49,580 nt of DNA from Marinomonas ushuaiensis DSM 15871 (GTDB taxonomy: Bacteria; Pseudomonadota; Gammaproteobacteria; Pseudomonadales; Marinomonadaceae). The notes beneath the pieces were generated by a model, which saw nothing but the letters and a program-made list of their open reading frames with translations, searched no databases and was not told where the DNA came from. Shown here piece by piece: positions 1-8,542 of this stretch. The position numbers were made by a program, and so were the translations under genes. Positions within the stretch are counted from its first letter, which is position 1, and each line of letters opens with the position of its first letter. The DNA lies in assembly GCF_000521805.1 (NCBI RefSeq), contig NZ_JAMB01000018.1, forward strand, positions 1 through 49,580, read 5' to 3'.

Positions 1-18
1 CAATGTTCTTTAACATTG
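1..18. repeat. Perfect 7-bp inverted repeat at window edge
   Basis: CAATGTT, a 4-nt spacer CTTT, then AACATTG. It could be the stem of a terminator for a gene lying left of the window, or an operator. The gene it serves is outside the window, so no role can be assigned. The remaining stretch up to the first gene (19-268) shows no ORF and no clear promoter. Confidence 0.4.
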
Positions 19-268
19 AGGCTTTGTTTATTTTGACCATCTAACCTTTGAATGATCTTCATCCACCAAACACACTCACATCTTCTCAACCTTAACCCCT
101 TCATAGTCACTAGTTAAAATCAGACATCCCGAACGTCTTGTTTTTTTCTTTATTTATACTGATCATTTATTGATCCATGTCTACAGTATTAAACTCCAGA
201 AACGATAAAATCTAACTTTCAGGATCCGTCCTTTCGACAGTTCAACTTCAATAAGTAAGGAGTACATT

Positions 269-1048
269 ATGTCATTACAAGGTAAAGTCGCATTAGTCAC
301 AGGTTCAGGGCAAGGTATCGGTCGAGGCATTGCACTACGTTTAGCAAAAGATGGAGCAGACATTGCCATTGTTGATCTAAACGAAGACAAAATGCGCAAA
401 GTGGCTCATGAAATAGAGGCACTTGGTCGCAAAGCCACTATATTCAAAGCGGATATCAGCGATCAGAAACAAGTCTATGCAGCTATTGATCATGCCGAAC
501 AAGTCTTAGGTGGATTCGATATCATGGTCAACAACGCGGGTATTGCACAGGTTCAAGCTCTTGCCGATGTCACTCCAGAAGAACTGGACAGAATCCAGAA
601 AATCAATGTTGGTGGTACCTTATGGGGAATCCAAGCGGCAGCAAAAAAATTCATCGCTCGCAAACAAAAAGGCAAAATCATCAACGCCTCTTCTATTGCA
701 GGCCATAATGGTTTTGGCTTACTTGGTGTTTATTCATCAACTAAGTTTGCGGTGCGCGCCTTAACTCAAGCCGCAGCACAAGAATATGCAAGCGCTGGCA
801 TCACAGTGAATGCTTATTGCCCGGGTGTTGTAGGGACTGATATGTGGACAGACATCGACAAACGCTTCTCTGAAATCACAGGCGCGGCTATTGGTGAAAC
901 CTACGACAAATACGTTGGCGGAATTGCCCTTGGTCGAGCGGAAACACCAGATGACGTTGCCGGCTTTGTCTCTTACCTAGCAGGACCAGATGCAGACTAC
1001 ATGACAGGCCAAGCACCGCTCATTGATGGCGGCATGGTTTACCGTTAA
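269..1048 (+). CDS. budC: (S)-acetoin-forming diacetyl reductase / 2,3-butanediol dehydrogenase (SDR)
   Basis: A cytoplasmic NAD(H)-dependent short-chain dehydrogenase of 259 aa, predicted to interconvert diacetyl, acetoin and 2,3-butanediol. It has the Rossmann motif GSGQGIGRG near residue 12, NNAG near 88, a catalytic Ser in NASSIAGH, the YSSTK active-site Tyr/Lys pair, and the C-terminal ITVNAYCPGVVGTDMW and DGGMVYR segments typical of the acetoin reductase branch. Length is normal for the family. The start ATG follows AAGGAG at good spacing. The gene stands alone and ends in its own terminator; no acetoin synthesis or acoABC genes are nearby, so use of external acetoin/diacetyl or redox balancing is as likely as fermentation. 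Substrate assignment rests on overall similarity; other SDR activities remain possible. Confidence 0.85.
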   Translation: MSLQGKVALVTGSGQGIGRGIALRLAKDGADIAIVDLNEDKMRKVAHEIEALGRKATIFKADISDQKQVYAAIDHAEQVLGGFDIMVNNAGIAQVQALADVTPEELDRIQKINVGGTLWGIQAAAKKFIARKQKGKIINASSIAGHNGFGLLGVYSSTKFAVRALTQAAAQEYASAGITVNAYCPGVVGTDMWTDIDKRFSEITGAAIGETYDKYVGGIALGRAETPDDVAGFVSYLAGPDADYMTGQAPLIDGGMVYR

Positions 1049-1073
1049 TTCATCGAATAAAGCAGTTCTCGAT

Positions 1074-1114
1074 AAGAATCCTAATACTGAACAATCAGAT
1101 TAGGGTTCTTTTTT
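1074..1114 (+). terminator. Rho-independent terminator after the acetoin reductase
   Basis: The stem AAGAATCCTAAT pairs with ATTAGGGTTCTT (one G-T wobble) and continues inside as CTGA/TCAG around an ACAA loop. It is followed by a run of T. It sits 26 bases after the stop codon of the acetoin reductase. Confidence 0.85.
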
Positions 1115-1196
1115 ATGTTTGCTTAAAGTAAACGCATATAATCCTCAAACCGCATCAAAACAAACCACACTGAGCGGTTTAACACACCAATTCGTA

Positions 1197-1436
1197 CTAC
1201 CTCCATTGCCATCCACATATTGGATTTCGACACGCTTTTAGGTATATGCCAACCATGGAAAACACTTCAAGATAGATAAACATTAATAGCAAGTCAGATA
1301 ACCCGACATGCATGGATTTTATCATTGCCAAAATCTCAACGCCCATTGCAAAAATGGTTGCTAAAGCAATAATAATCAATCCCAGTTTTTCTACCAAACC
1401 CAAGAGTTTGTAACTATGGGTATTTAAATTACTCAT
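1197..1436 (-). CDS. Small PsiE-like membrane protein, possibly frameshifted at its 3' end
   Basis: The 79-aa product has two hydrophobic helices (LGLIIIALATIFAMGVEI and LSDLLLMFIYLEVFSMVGIY) like the core of the phosphate-starvation-inducible PsiE family, inner-membrane proteins of unknown function. AGGGTG precedes the ATG at good spacing. After IYLK the frame gives an uncharacteristic tail, ACRNPICGWQWR, and stops. One extra A in the AAAA run at that point would open another frame of 37 codons to 1123, giving about 104 aa, close to family length and ending just before the neighbouring terminator. The gene may therefore be truncated by a 1-base slip, or the short form may be real. Family assignment is moderate. 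Confidence 0.5.
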   Translation of the reverse strand: MSNLNTHSYKLLGLVEKLGLIIIALATIFAMGVEILAMIKSMHVGLSDLLLMFIYLEVFSMVGIYLKACRNPICGWQWR

Positions 1437-1601
1437 AAAAGCACCCTAATTTCATGTATGTTACTCCGGTAAAGATCGTTGATATTTGATCCATGCTGTT
1501 CAAAAACGTCACCTTGGAGAAACTTTTTATACTCATTATTACAAGCACAAAAAGTACACGGTCACTTGATCTTAGGGCGATTTATTATTTTTTAACAGCG
1601 C

Positions 1602-1635
1602 AAAAAAAGCCGCTTACCTTTCGATAAGCGACTTT
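1602..1635 (-). terminator. Terminator of the chemoreceptor gene
   Basis: Read on the minus strand, TCGCTTA and TAAGCGG form a 6-7 bp stem around an 8-nt loop, followed by a run of T (the A-run at 1602-1608 of the plus strand). It lies about 30 bases past the chemoreceptor stop codon. Confidence 0.75.
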
Positions 1636-1663
1636 AGATCTTTACTGATTTTTTTAAGGTAAT

Positions 1664-3277
1664 TTATACCTTAAAGCTGCCTACTTGATGATCAAGTTCT
1701 TGATAGAGTTTAGATATGTCTTTCGATTGCTGTTGGATCAGATCAGCAACGGTTTGCACTGAGTTTGTTTGCTCATTCAATGACACCATGTTTTGGTTCA
1801 GGTCGTTGGCAACTACAGATTGCTCTTGTGTTGCTTGGGCCGTTTGCGCGGCCATTTCCTGAACTTTACTGAAGGATTCACTTAATGCTGTGAATGTTTT
1901 AGTCACTTCGTCAAAGTTGCTGGCGGTGAATTCTGCATTATCATGACTGTTGCTAATCGCCTTGACAGATTCAGAAACATTCACGTTAAGCTTTTCAATC
2001 ATGGATTCGATTTCATTTGTGCTGTCTTGTGTGCGAGTAGCAAGGGTTCGTACTTCGTCAGCAACAACGGCGAAACCTCGGCCTTGTTCACCAGCTCGTG
2101 CCGCTTCAATGGCCGCATTCAATGCCAATAAGTTGGTTTGCTGAGCAATGTTGCCAATCACTTCCAAAACAGAGGTAATGGCTTCTGAGCTCTTTTGCAA
2201 TTCATTCGAGCGAGCAAGTGCTAATTGAATGTCTGCTACCAATTCTTGTATGGCTTTCTGCGAATTCGTTACTGCCAACATACCGGTTTTAGTCAGTACA
2301 TTTGAATTATTCGCTTCATCAGCCGTATCACGAGCAACAGACGCCATTTGCTGGTTAGACATGTCCATTTCATGGCCTGCACTGACAATAAATTCAGAGG
2401 CATTGGCTAACGCAGAGGTAATGTCAGATGTTTTTACTGAAGCGTCTTTAAGGTTGGTGGTCATTTGACCCAATGCATCGGATTGTTGATGAATACTACT
2501 AATGATTCCTCTAAGTCGATCCATAAAGCCATTAAACTCATTGGCTAGGTCGCCCAGTTCATCTTTAGTAGAAAATACGATTTTTTGTGTTAAATCGCCA
2601 TCGCCTTCGGATATCTCACGGATGCGCTGACCCAAATAACGAACTTGATTACAAAGAGTCTTTGGAACTTGGTAACTTAACCAAATTGAAATCAGCAAAC
2701 CGATGATAATAACCACTAGGAAAAAATTTCCGAAGGTTTCAACATGTGTTGCTACTTCTTGCTGGGCTTCACGGGAGCGTTGATTAACCAATTCACCCGC
2801 TTTATCTAAAATGTCTCTTAGCGCTGAAAAATCTGCATCTGTTTTGTCTTTCGCTGCTTGGAATCCAGATGAATTAACATTCATTTCAACCAAGGCGTTT
2901 GAAGAGTTTAGCCAAGTAGAGAAAGCCGCGTCGAATGGCTCTATCATTTTATTAAGACTAGGTTCGTCTTTAAGGTAGGTACGATATTGTTCTACTCGAT
3001 CTTTAACCTGTTGGGCATTTTCTAATCGATCTTTTTCTTCACTTTGAGCATCCCCTACACCAGAAGTGAGACTCTGCTCTGCTAGCTTCGCTTGATAGAG
3101 ATCTCTATCTGCATTAAGAATTTCTGACACAGACACCGTGTATTTATCAACTTGGGCAATTAAAGCACCTTCTAGTCGATTAATAATATGAGTCATTGCT
3201 GACAAGGCAATAATAAAGGTGATTGTCATAATGACAATGGGGACAGAGCTCTTAACTCGAATGGAATTTAAACGCAT
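1664..3277 (-). CDS. Methyl-accepting chemotaxis protein
   Basis: A 537-aa inner-membrane chemoreceptor. TM1 lies at about residues 11-32 and is followed by an alpha-helical periplasmic sensor of about 150 aa (four-helix-bundle style, many Glu/Gln, no Cache signature seen). TM2 is at about 185-204, then HAMP (about 205-260) and a long cytoplasmic hairpin. The hairpin tip, with [20 protein letters not shown], is at about 390-410 and is the conserved contact for CheA/CheW. No C-terminal pentapeptide for CheR/CheB tethering is visible (the protein ends DHQVGSFKV). GGAG precedes the ATG at proper distance. It is a lone gene with its own terminator and no che genes in the window, so it presumably feeds a chemotaxis pathway encoded elsewhere. 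The ligand cannot be predicted. Confidence 0.93.
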   Translation of the reverse strand: MRLNSIRVKSSVPIVIMTITFIIALSAMTHIINRLEGALIAQVDKYTVSVSEILNADRDLYQAKLAEQSLTSGVGDAQSEEKDRLENAQQVKDRVEQYRTYLKDEPSLNKMIEPFDAAFSTWLNSSNALVEMNVNSSGFQAAKDKTDADFSALRDILDKAGELVNQRSREAQQEVATHVETFGNFFLVVIIIGLLISIWLSYQVPKTLCNQVRYLGQRIREISEGDGDLTQKIVFSTKDELGDLANEFNGFMDRLRGIISSIHQQSDALGQMTTNLKDASVKTSDITSALANASEFIVSAGHEMDMSNQQMASVARDTADEANNSNVLTKTGMLAVTNSQKAIQELVADIQLALARSNELQKSSEAITSVLEVIGNIAQQTNLLALNAAIEAARAGEQGRGFAVVADEVRTLATRTQDSTNEIESMIEKLNVNVSESVKAISNSHDNAEFTASNFDEVTKTFTALSESFSKVQEMAAQTAQATQEQSVVANDLNQNMVSLNEQTNSVQTVADLIQQQSKDISKLYQELDHQVGSFKV

Positions 3278-3444
3278 ATTTCAATCTCCAACAAAGCAGC
3301 TAGACACAGCATACATAGGTCATATTAAAGTTAATTGTTATTATCGATCAATCAAGCTTAACAATTACCTACATATTTTTTGCATATTTCAATCATTTAA
3401 ATGACATTTGTCTAATTACCTTTAAAAAAAACATTGCTTGTACA

Positions 3445-4416
3445 TTATTCGTTACTGCTTTTTTTAGATCGTAAGATACCACTAGCAAATACGACGCCCA
3501 CGCCGACTAAAACTAAGCCAACAACGACTTCGAACGTGAGGCTTTCTCCTAACAATGGAATAGCCAGTAAAGACGTAAGTACTGGCGTAAGTGCGCCAAC
3601 CGCTGACGTTCGCTCTGCACCCAATTGATTAATCGCAAAGCCATAGCTAAAACCTGCGACGATACCCACCAAAATAGACTGTACGAACATTTGTTTTACT
3701 ATCACATCAAAACTGACCTGACTGATTCCTGAATCAACAACGCCAAACAAATATAAAGCCAAAAGCAGAATCAATGACACTAAGCCCAATAAACCACTGG
3801 CCGCTAACGGAGGTAAACCTGCTACTCGCAAGCTAATCGTATATAACGCCCAGCATAAGCTCCCGCCGAGTAAGAATAAATCACCTAACCAAACTTGCCC
3901 TTCTGTTACCAACAAAGACATTAATAACAACAAAACAATGCCCGAAAAAATACCGATCAAACCACATAAGCGTGAACGACTTAATGACTCTTTATAGAAG
4001 AAGTAAGCAATCGCACTTACAAATAAAGGGAAGGTACCGGGAAGCAGAAGACCAGCATGGGAAACAGGTGCAAGTGTCATCCCAATTGAGCTTAAAAAGA
4101 CAAATGGCACACCTGCGCCGAAGGTAATGCCAAGTAAATATTTCAATGGTACGGCGAGTATTTGTTTTCGCGCCTGCCAAGCAAAAGGCAATAACACAAA
4201 ACAAGGCACACCAAATCGAAATAGTGCTAAATCATAAGAGGTTAACGCGGTTTGTGTACCCAGCTTAATGACAACTAACCAACAAGCCCAAATACAGACA
4301 GTAAAAAACGCCGCGCCAATGCCTAAATACAAGGCCTTACCTCTGGCGATAGTGCGATAAGAAGGCTCTTCTATTGTCTTTACTTCAACCGCTCTTTCTT
4401 CGACAAGGTATGACAT
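3445..4416 (-). CDS. EamA/DMT-family exporter (RhaT-like)
   Basis: A ten-helix inner-membrane transporter with two EamA repeats (about residues 30-165 and 175-315). Features seen are the WACWLVVIKLG first helix, PFVFLSSIGM, GIFSGIVLLLL at the end of repeat 1 and LLGESLTFEVVVGLVLVGVG in repeat 2. The family exports metabolites, often amino acids. It is divergent from an Lrp-like regulator with a shared upstream region, a common pairing for amino-acid exporters. I place the start at 4416 because AAGGA lies 6 nt before that ATG; an in-frame ATG at 4422 abuts the same ribosome-binding site. The hydrophilic N-terminus of about 30 residues is longer than usual. Substrate unknown. Confidence 0.85.
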   Translation of the reverse strand: MSYLVEERAVEVKTIEEPSYRTIARGKALYLGIGAAFFTVCIWACWLVVIKLGTQTALTSYDLALFRFGVPCFVLLPFAWQARKQILAVPLKYLLGITFGAGVPFVFLSSIGMTLAPVSHAGLLLPGTFPLFVSAIAYFFYKESLSRSRLCGLIGIFSGIVLLLLMSLLVTEGQVWLGDLFLLGGSLCWALYTISLRVAGLPPLAASGLLGLVSLILLLALYLFGVVDSGISQVSFDVIVKQMFVQSILVGIVAGFSYGFAINQLGAERTSAVGALTPVLTSLLAIPLLGESLTFEVVVGLVLVGVGVVFASGILRSKKSSNE

Positions 4417-4502
4417 CTTCATTCCTTAATTAAACGAAGCAGTATTATGCTGATGAGGCGTCGAGCATGTCCTTGCCAATTACATCTTTAATTCGCTATA
4501 TT

Positions 4503-4550
4503 TTGGCATATACCATCAATTAGCCATTAAAAACTTAACGGATATGCCAA
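4503..4550. promoter_or_regulatory. Spaced inverted repeat in the exporter/Lrp intergenic region
   Basis: TTGGCATAT (4503-4511) and its exact complement ATATGCCAA (4542-4550) lie in inverted orientation, centres 39 bp apart, just ahead of the Lrp-like gene. Lrp/AsnC regulators bind several spaced sites and commonly control themselves and the divergent gene, so these are candidate half-sites. The right copy sits where the regulator's ribosome-binding site would be, so binding there could also block translation initiation. Confidence 0.5.
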
Positions 4551-4554
4551 TACA

Positions 4555-5031
4555 ATGTCAGATAATACAGATTCACTCATTTTACAGCGATTACAAAATG
4601 ACGGCCGCTTAAGTAATGTTGATCTCGCAGAGCAAATTAATTTGTCTGCTTCACCTTGTTTACGTCGTGTAAAAGCATTAGAAGCTGCAGGCTATATCAA
4701 GGGCTACAGTGCCAAACTAGACCGTACAAAAGCGGGATTTTCGATGACAGTCTTTATTGAGGTGAGACTCAACAACCATACCACCGAAGGCATCAAAGAA
4801 TTTGAGAGAGAAGTATTGGATTTAGACAATATCATTAGTGCGTATTTGGTGTCTGGCTTTGCCGATTATCGATTAGAAGCTGTAGCAAGAGATTTAACCG
4901 ATTACGAACGAATCTTAAAAGAAGTACAAAACCTACCTTTCGTAAAAGGCATTCAAAGTAATTTTGCTATCCGAGCAATAAAAGCAGACGCCCCCTTACC
5001 TTTAGCAAACACATTTAGTAAAACAAACTGA
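4555..5031 (+). CDS. Lrp/AsnC-family transcriptional regulator
   Basis: A 158-aa DNA-binding regulator. The N-terminal helix-turn-helix (about residues 8-60: LQNDGRLSNVDLAEQINLSA, then SPCLRRVKALEAAGYIKGY) is followed by a C-terminal RAM ligand-binding/oligomerisation domain (about 68-145) with FADYRLEAVARDLTDYERIL. Length is normal. Family members sense amino acids and act as octamers. It is transcribed away from the EamA-type exporter, and the two genes share 138 bases that hold a spaced inverted repeat, so it is the likely controller of that exporter. No strong ribosome-binding site is seen before the ATG. The effector is unknown. Confidence 0.9.
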   Translation: MSDNTDSLILQRLQNDGRLSNVDLAEQINLSASPCLRRVKALEAAGYIKGYSAKLDRTKAGFSMTVFIEVRLNNHTTEGIKEFEREVLDLDNIISAYLVSGFADYRLEAVARDLTDYERILKEVQNLPFVKGIQSNFAIRAIKADAPLPLANTFSKTN

Positions 5032-5097
5032 TCAACACTGTGGCAAACTATCGTCACGACTTGGTATTGATAACGCTTAAAAGAGTAATGCGATAAT

Positions 5098-6423
5098 ATG
5101 GTTTTTCCTACACAACGTGCCAAACTTGCCCTTGCCGCTTGGTTAGAAATGCATACTAAGTTTCGGCTACCAACTCATGCAAAGGATCTAACGTCTGCAT
5201 TAGAAGCGCTTGATACATCGCCTCACCCCATCAGCTATTCAATGCAATTATCTCTGTTAAAGCGCTACTTCAATCGCGTTATTTTAGGTATTTTGACTGT
5301 TTCTTTTTTGTTAGGGCTCATCGCAGTCCCTTCTGCTTTTGCAACCAGCCAATCAAATCAAGTTAATATTTTTTGGTTATTTATCGTTTTATTAGGCTTT
5401 AACTTACTAAACCTTACCACTTGGTTCATTACTATGATTGGAACCATGAAGCACAGATCCGAAAATAAAGGTATTTTGTTAAGTTCTCTGATTTTTCTGA
5501 ACAAAAAAATAAGTAAACATTCACAGTTAGATGAAGCGACCTCCGAGGCCTACTTACATTGGCAATGCCCTGCTTTGTCAAACAAATGGTTAGTCAGTAG
5601 TATTTCGCATGGTGCATGGGGATGTTACTTATTCGCAGGTTGGCTTATGACGTTATTGTTATTGCTGACCAATCAAGTCAACTTTGTCTGGGAAACAACC
5701 TTACTAAGTGATGAGACATTTATTCAGCTCACGCAAACATTAAGCATGATTCCGCACTGGTTTGGCCTCTCACTCCCTGATCAACTGGATATTCTGGCAA
5801 GTCGAATCGATCTTACTTCCCAGAGTTCATCAACCAGACAACATTGGGCGAACTTTCTACTCGCTAGCATTATGGTTTATGGTGTGCTTCCAAGACTCAT
5901 ACTCACGTTAATTAGCATGAGTATGTATTATTTAAAACGTTCAACACAGTCGTTTAGTACTCAAGAACGTCTTATTAAAAACCGTTATCAACACAAAGAA
6001 GACCACAGCAAAACCATTATTGACCACGATTCAAATAAAGCCGCCACAGTCAAAAACACATCGAACCAAGAACCTATAGAAACACTCGATGACAGTGCTT
6101 TTTCACAGCCTTGGGCCTTGTTTGAATGGAGCGCACCTCAACCCAGTTACTTGTGTACAGCAAGCGCCTTATGTTTATTAAACAGTCGAGAAGAGCAAGC
6201 ACGATTTTTAAGTGAGGCGAATTCAACACCTGTATATATTTTAGTGGATGCGACACAAAGCCCAGATCGTGGCAGCAGACGATTTTTCACTCAAGTAAGC
6301 GCCTCTTATTCTTCTCCATGTATGGCGATATCTGACGATGACAAGGCTAACTTTATTGAAGACTGGCAACGCCTTGCAAAAGAAACTCAACTACCCTTTA
6401 CCCGAATCATAAAAAAGGATTAA
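5098..6423 (+). CDS. DUF2868 membrane protein, partner of the downstream GTPase
   Basis: A 441-aa protein of the DUF2868 family. Four hydrophobic segments are seen, near residues 61-81 (VILGILTVSFLLGLIAVP), 95-120, 165-190 (GCYLFAGWLMTLLLLLTNQV) and 255-285 (FLLASIMVYGVLPRLILTLI). The last 130 residues are soluble. Its stop codon lies 3 nt before the GTG of a DUF3482 GTPase, and the GTPase ribosome-binding site is inside the end of this gene, so the two are translationally coupled. The DUF2868-DUF3482 pair recurs in gammaproteobacteria and is thought to act as a unit, but its function is not established. The ribosome-binding site for this gene is weak. Confidence 0.8.
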   Translation: MVFPTQRAKLALAAWLEMHTKFRLPTHAKDLTSALEALDTSPHPISYSMQLSLLKRYFNRVILGILTVSFLLGLIAVPSAFATSQSNQVNIFWLFIVLLGFNLLNLTTWFITMIGTMKHRSENKGILLSSLIFLNKKISKHSQLDEATSEAYLHWQCPALSNKWLVSSISHGAWGCYLFAGWLMTLLLLLTNQVNFVWETTLLSDETFIQLTQTLSMIPHWFGLSLPDQLDILASRIDLTSQSSSTRQHWANFLLASIMVYGVLPRLILTLISMSMYYLKRSTQSFSTQERLIKNRYQHKEDHSKTIIDHDSNKAATVKNTSNQEPIETLDDSAFSQPWALFEWSAPQPSYLCTASALCLLNSREEQARFLSEANSTPVYILVDATQSPDRGSRRFFTQVSASYSSPCMAISDDDKANFIEDWQRLAKETQLPFTRIIKKD

Positions 6424-6426
6424 CCC

Positions 6427-7782
6427 GTGCCAATTTCTCTTCTTGTCGTTGGTCACGCCAATACAGGTAAAACGTCACTGATTCGTACTTTGTTACGCAG
6501 GCACGATTTTGGCGAAATTAACGATAGAGCGGGAATCACTCGTCATGTAGAAAGTGTCGAGGTCAACATTGGTCAGCAAACTGTTGTTATGCTCACCGAC
6601 ACACCAGGGTTTGAAGATTCAACCGGCTTATGGGAGGTTCGTCATTCTAACGAGTTTCGCTCGTTACAAGGTTCTCAGTGGATACAGCCTTTTTGTGACA
6701 GCCACTTTGCACAGAATGAGTTTGAGCAAGAAGCCAAAATAATTAAACAGCTAACCAATACCGACATCATTCTCTATGTGATTGATATACGACAAGCACC
6801 TCTCGGTAAATTTTTAGACGAACTGGCATTACTCGCCAGCGCTAAAAAACCTATTATCCCAATATTAAATTTCAGCGCTGAACCAAGCGACCATTTAAAA
6901 GCGTGGCGAGATGTATTAGCAGAACGACACTTACATGCGGTGGTAAAATACGACTCTGTGGCGTTTTATTTTGAAGATGAAAAGCGTTTGTATCAAAGCA
7001 TACAGAGTTTAATGCCAGAGTATTACGACACCATTAACCAATTAATTGAATCCCGCGAAGTCGCTGCTCAACTACGCCTAACCATGGCAACCAACCAACT
7101 GGCTGAACTCCTTATCAAAACCGCCAGCTCTCGTTTTGAATGCACTCAATATCCGCCAAACCAAACAGAAGCTCATTTATTTGAAGACAAAATACGTCAA
7201 ATGGAACAAAGCCATATAGCCGAATTACTGCACCTTTATGAATTTCAAAAAGAAGACTTAACTGCCTCTCCATTGCCCATCAACAACAACCAATGGCAAC
7301 AAGATATTTTTGATACTGAAACGCTAAAAGAATGGGGGATTGAAACAGGAACAAGTGCATTAAAGGGCGCTGCAATTGGAGCAGGAATTGACGTCATATC
7401 AGCGGGTTTAACGTTAGGAACAGCAACCACTATTGGGGCACTTTTAGGCGCAACATGGAAAACCGGACAACACTATAAAGATACCTTAAAAAGTAAACTG
7501 ACTAACCATCATTACTTATGTCTAGACACGGCAACATCGACACTCTTGTGTTTACGAGGCTTAACCGCCATTCAGCATTTACATCAACGAGGACACGCTT
7601 CACAGCAAGCTTTTCAGCTTGTCACACCTTCCAAACATAACGAGATCATTGAACAAATAAAACCTTTCTGGAAACAGGCACAACAACATCCAGAATGGGA
7701 AACGAAAACTTTATCCGACTCCCATCCGGTTAAATTAGGGTTGCAAAAAATCCTGGAAACGTCTCTTGCTCTCAGAAACTAA
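6427..7782 (+). CDS. GTPase with C-terminal DUF3482 domain
   Basis: A 451-aa P-loop GTPase of the Era/TrmE-like superfamily. The G1 loop GHANTGKTS is at residues 8-16, G2-type Thr is in RAGITRHVE, and G3 is DTPGFED at about 58-64. The usual NKxD is replaced around LNFSAEPSDH, so guanine recognition is altered or G4 lies elsewhere. The C-terminal half is DUF3482, with a glycine-rich hydrophobic stretch (GAAIGAGIDVISAGLTLGTA, about 318-337) that could insert in or lie on a membrane. It starts with GTG, with AAGGA overlapping the DUF2868 stop codon. With its DUF2868 partner it probably forms a membrane-associated GTPase complex; the process is unknown. It converges with the acyltransferase, 3 nt apart. 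Confidence 0.82.
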   Translation: MPISLLVVGHANTGKTSLIRTLLRRHDFGEINDRAGITRHVESVEVNIGQQTVVMLTDTPGFEDSTGLWEVRHSNEFRSLQGSQWIQPFCDSHFAQNEFEQEAKIIKQLTNTDIILYVIDIRQAPLGKFLDELALLASAKKPIIPILNFSAEPSDHLKAWRDVLAERHLHAVVKYDSVAFYFEDEKRLYQSIQSLMPEYYDTINQLIESREVAAQLRLTMATNQLAELLIKTASSRFECTQYPPNQTEAHLFEDKIRQMEQSHIAELLHLYEFQKEDLTASPLPINNNQWQQDIFDTETLKEWGIETGTSALKGAAIGAGIDVISAGLTLGTATTIGALLGATWKTGQHYKDTLKSKLTNHHYLCLDTATSTLLCLRGLTAIQHLHQRGHASQQAFQLVTPSKHNEIIEQIKPFWKQAQQHPEWETKTLSDSHPVKLGLQKILETSLALRN

Positions 7783-7785
7783 AGG

Positions 7786-8514
7786 CTATTTCTGGGAAAG
7801 CTCTTGATCCAAACGTGCTTGAGTTTTACGCATTACTTTCTCACAAGTTTCGATAAGATGAACAACATCTGTTTCGCTCAAGCCTGTCGTATCGATTGGA
7901 TCGAGCATTTCTACGATGACTTTACCATTATGTAAACGATTCAAATTTACTTGTCCGTGGGTACTGCTGCAGATAACAGGAACAATAGGCACACCGGCCT
8001 GAATAGCCGCATGGAAAGCACCTCGTTTGAACGGCAACATACCTCGTCCACGGCTACGAGTTCCTTCGGGAAACATCCAAATAGAAAGCCCAGTCTTCTT
8101 CATACTGGACACCACTTGGTCAATCGTCTTTATCGCTTTTTTTCGATTATCGCGATTAATTAATATATTGCCGCTTACCCAATAGAGCACACCGAAGAAA
8201 GGAATCCACAACAAACTAGACTTACCCACAGTAACAACGCTTTTCGGAAAAATAGCAGCCAGTGTGAATAAGTCGAAATTATTTTGATGATTCGCAATAT
8301 AAACAGCTTGAGGTGAATCTTGCGATAACGAAGTAACGCGTGCTTCAACCGATAAGCCAAAAAGTGGCGCCACTTTGGCAAAGACTTGGCCAAGGTGGTA
8401 AACCCGATTGTTAGAACCAAAAGTAAACAGACAAAAAAGAATACCGAACAAAGTAACGGCAATAATTAAGCAGAAAAGCAATAAAATTCGTATTAAAAAC
8501 AACATAGTAGACAC
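7786..8514 (-). CDS. plsC: 1-acyl-sn-glycerol-3-phosphate acyltransferase (PlsC family)
   Basis: A 242-aa membrane-bound acyltransferase that would add the second acyl chain to lysophosphatidic acid. It has an N-terminal hydrophobic helix (about 4-30), the catalytic NHQNNFD box (NHx4D) near residue 76, FPEGTRSRG near 148, and VPIVPVICSS near 173. These are the four glycerolipid acyltransferase blocks in order, and length matches PlsC. The first start codon is GTG at 8514; an ATG at 8505, about 10 nt after AGGTG, is an alternative. It lies 28 nt downstream of the GGDEF/EAL gene on the same strand and may be cotranscribed. Genomes often carry several PlsC paralogues, so it need not be the essential one. 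Confidence 0.87.
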   Translation of the reverse strand: MSTMLFLIRILLLFCLIIAVTLFGILFCLFTFGSNNRVYHLGQVFAKVAPLFGLSVEARVTSLSQDSPQAVYIANHQNNFDLFTLAAIFPKSVVTVGKSSLLWIPFFGVLYWVSGNILINRDNRKKAIKTIDQVVSSMKKTGLSIWMFPEGTRSRGRGMLPFKRGAFHAAIQAGVPIVPVICSSTHGQVNLNRLHNGKVIVEMLDPIDTTGLSETDVVHLIETCEKVMRKTQARLDQELSQK

Positions 8515-8542
8515 ACCTAGACAATACAGCGCATAGATTCAA

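Noticed and set aside
171..200. TGATCC at 171-176 as another ECF promoter ahead of the acetoin reductase
   Set aside because: No suitable -10 occurs 18 nt downstream (TCCAGA), unlike the two sites at the sigma locus. The TGATCC near 1487 fails in the same way.
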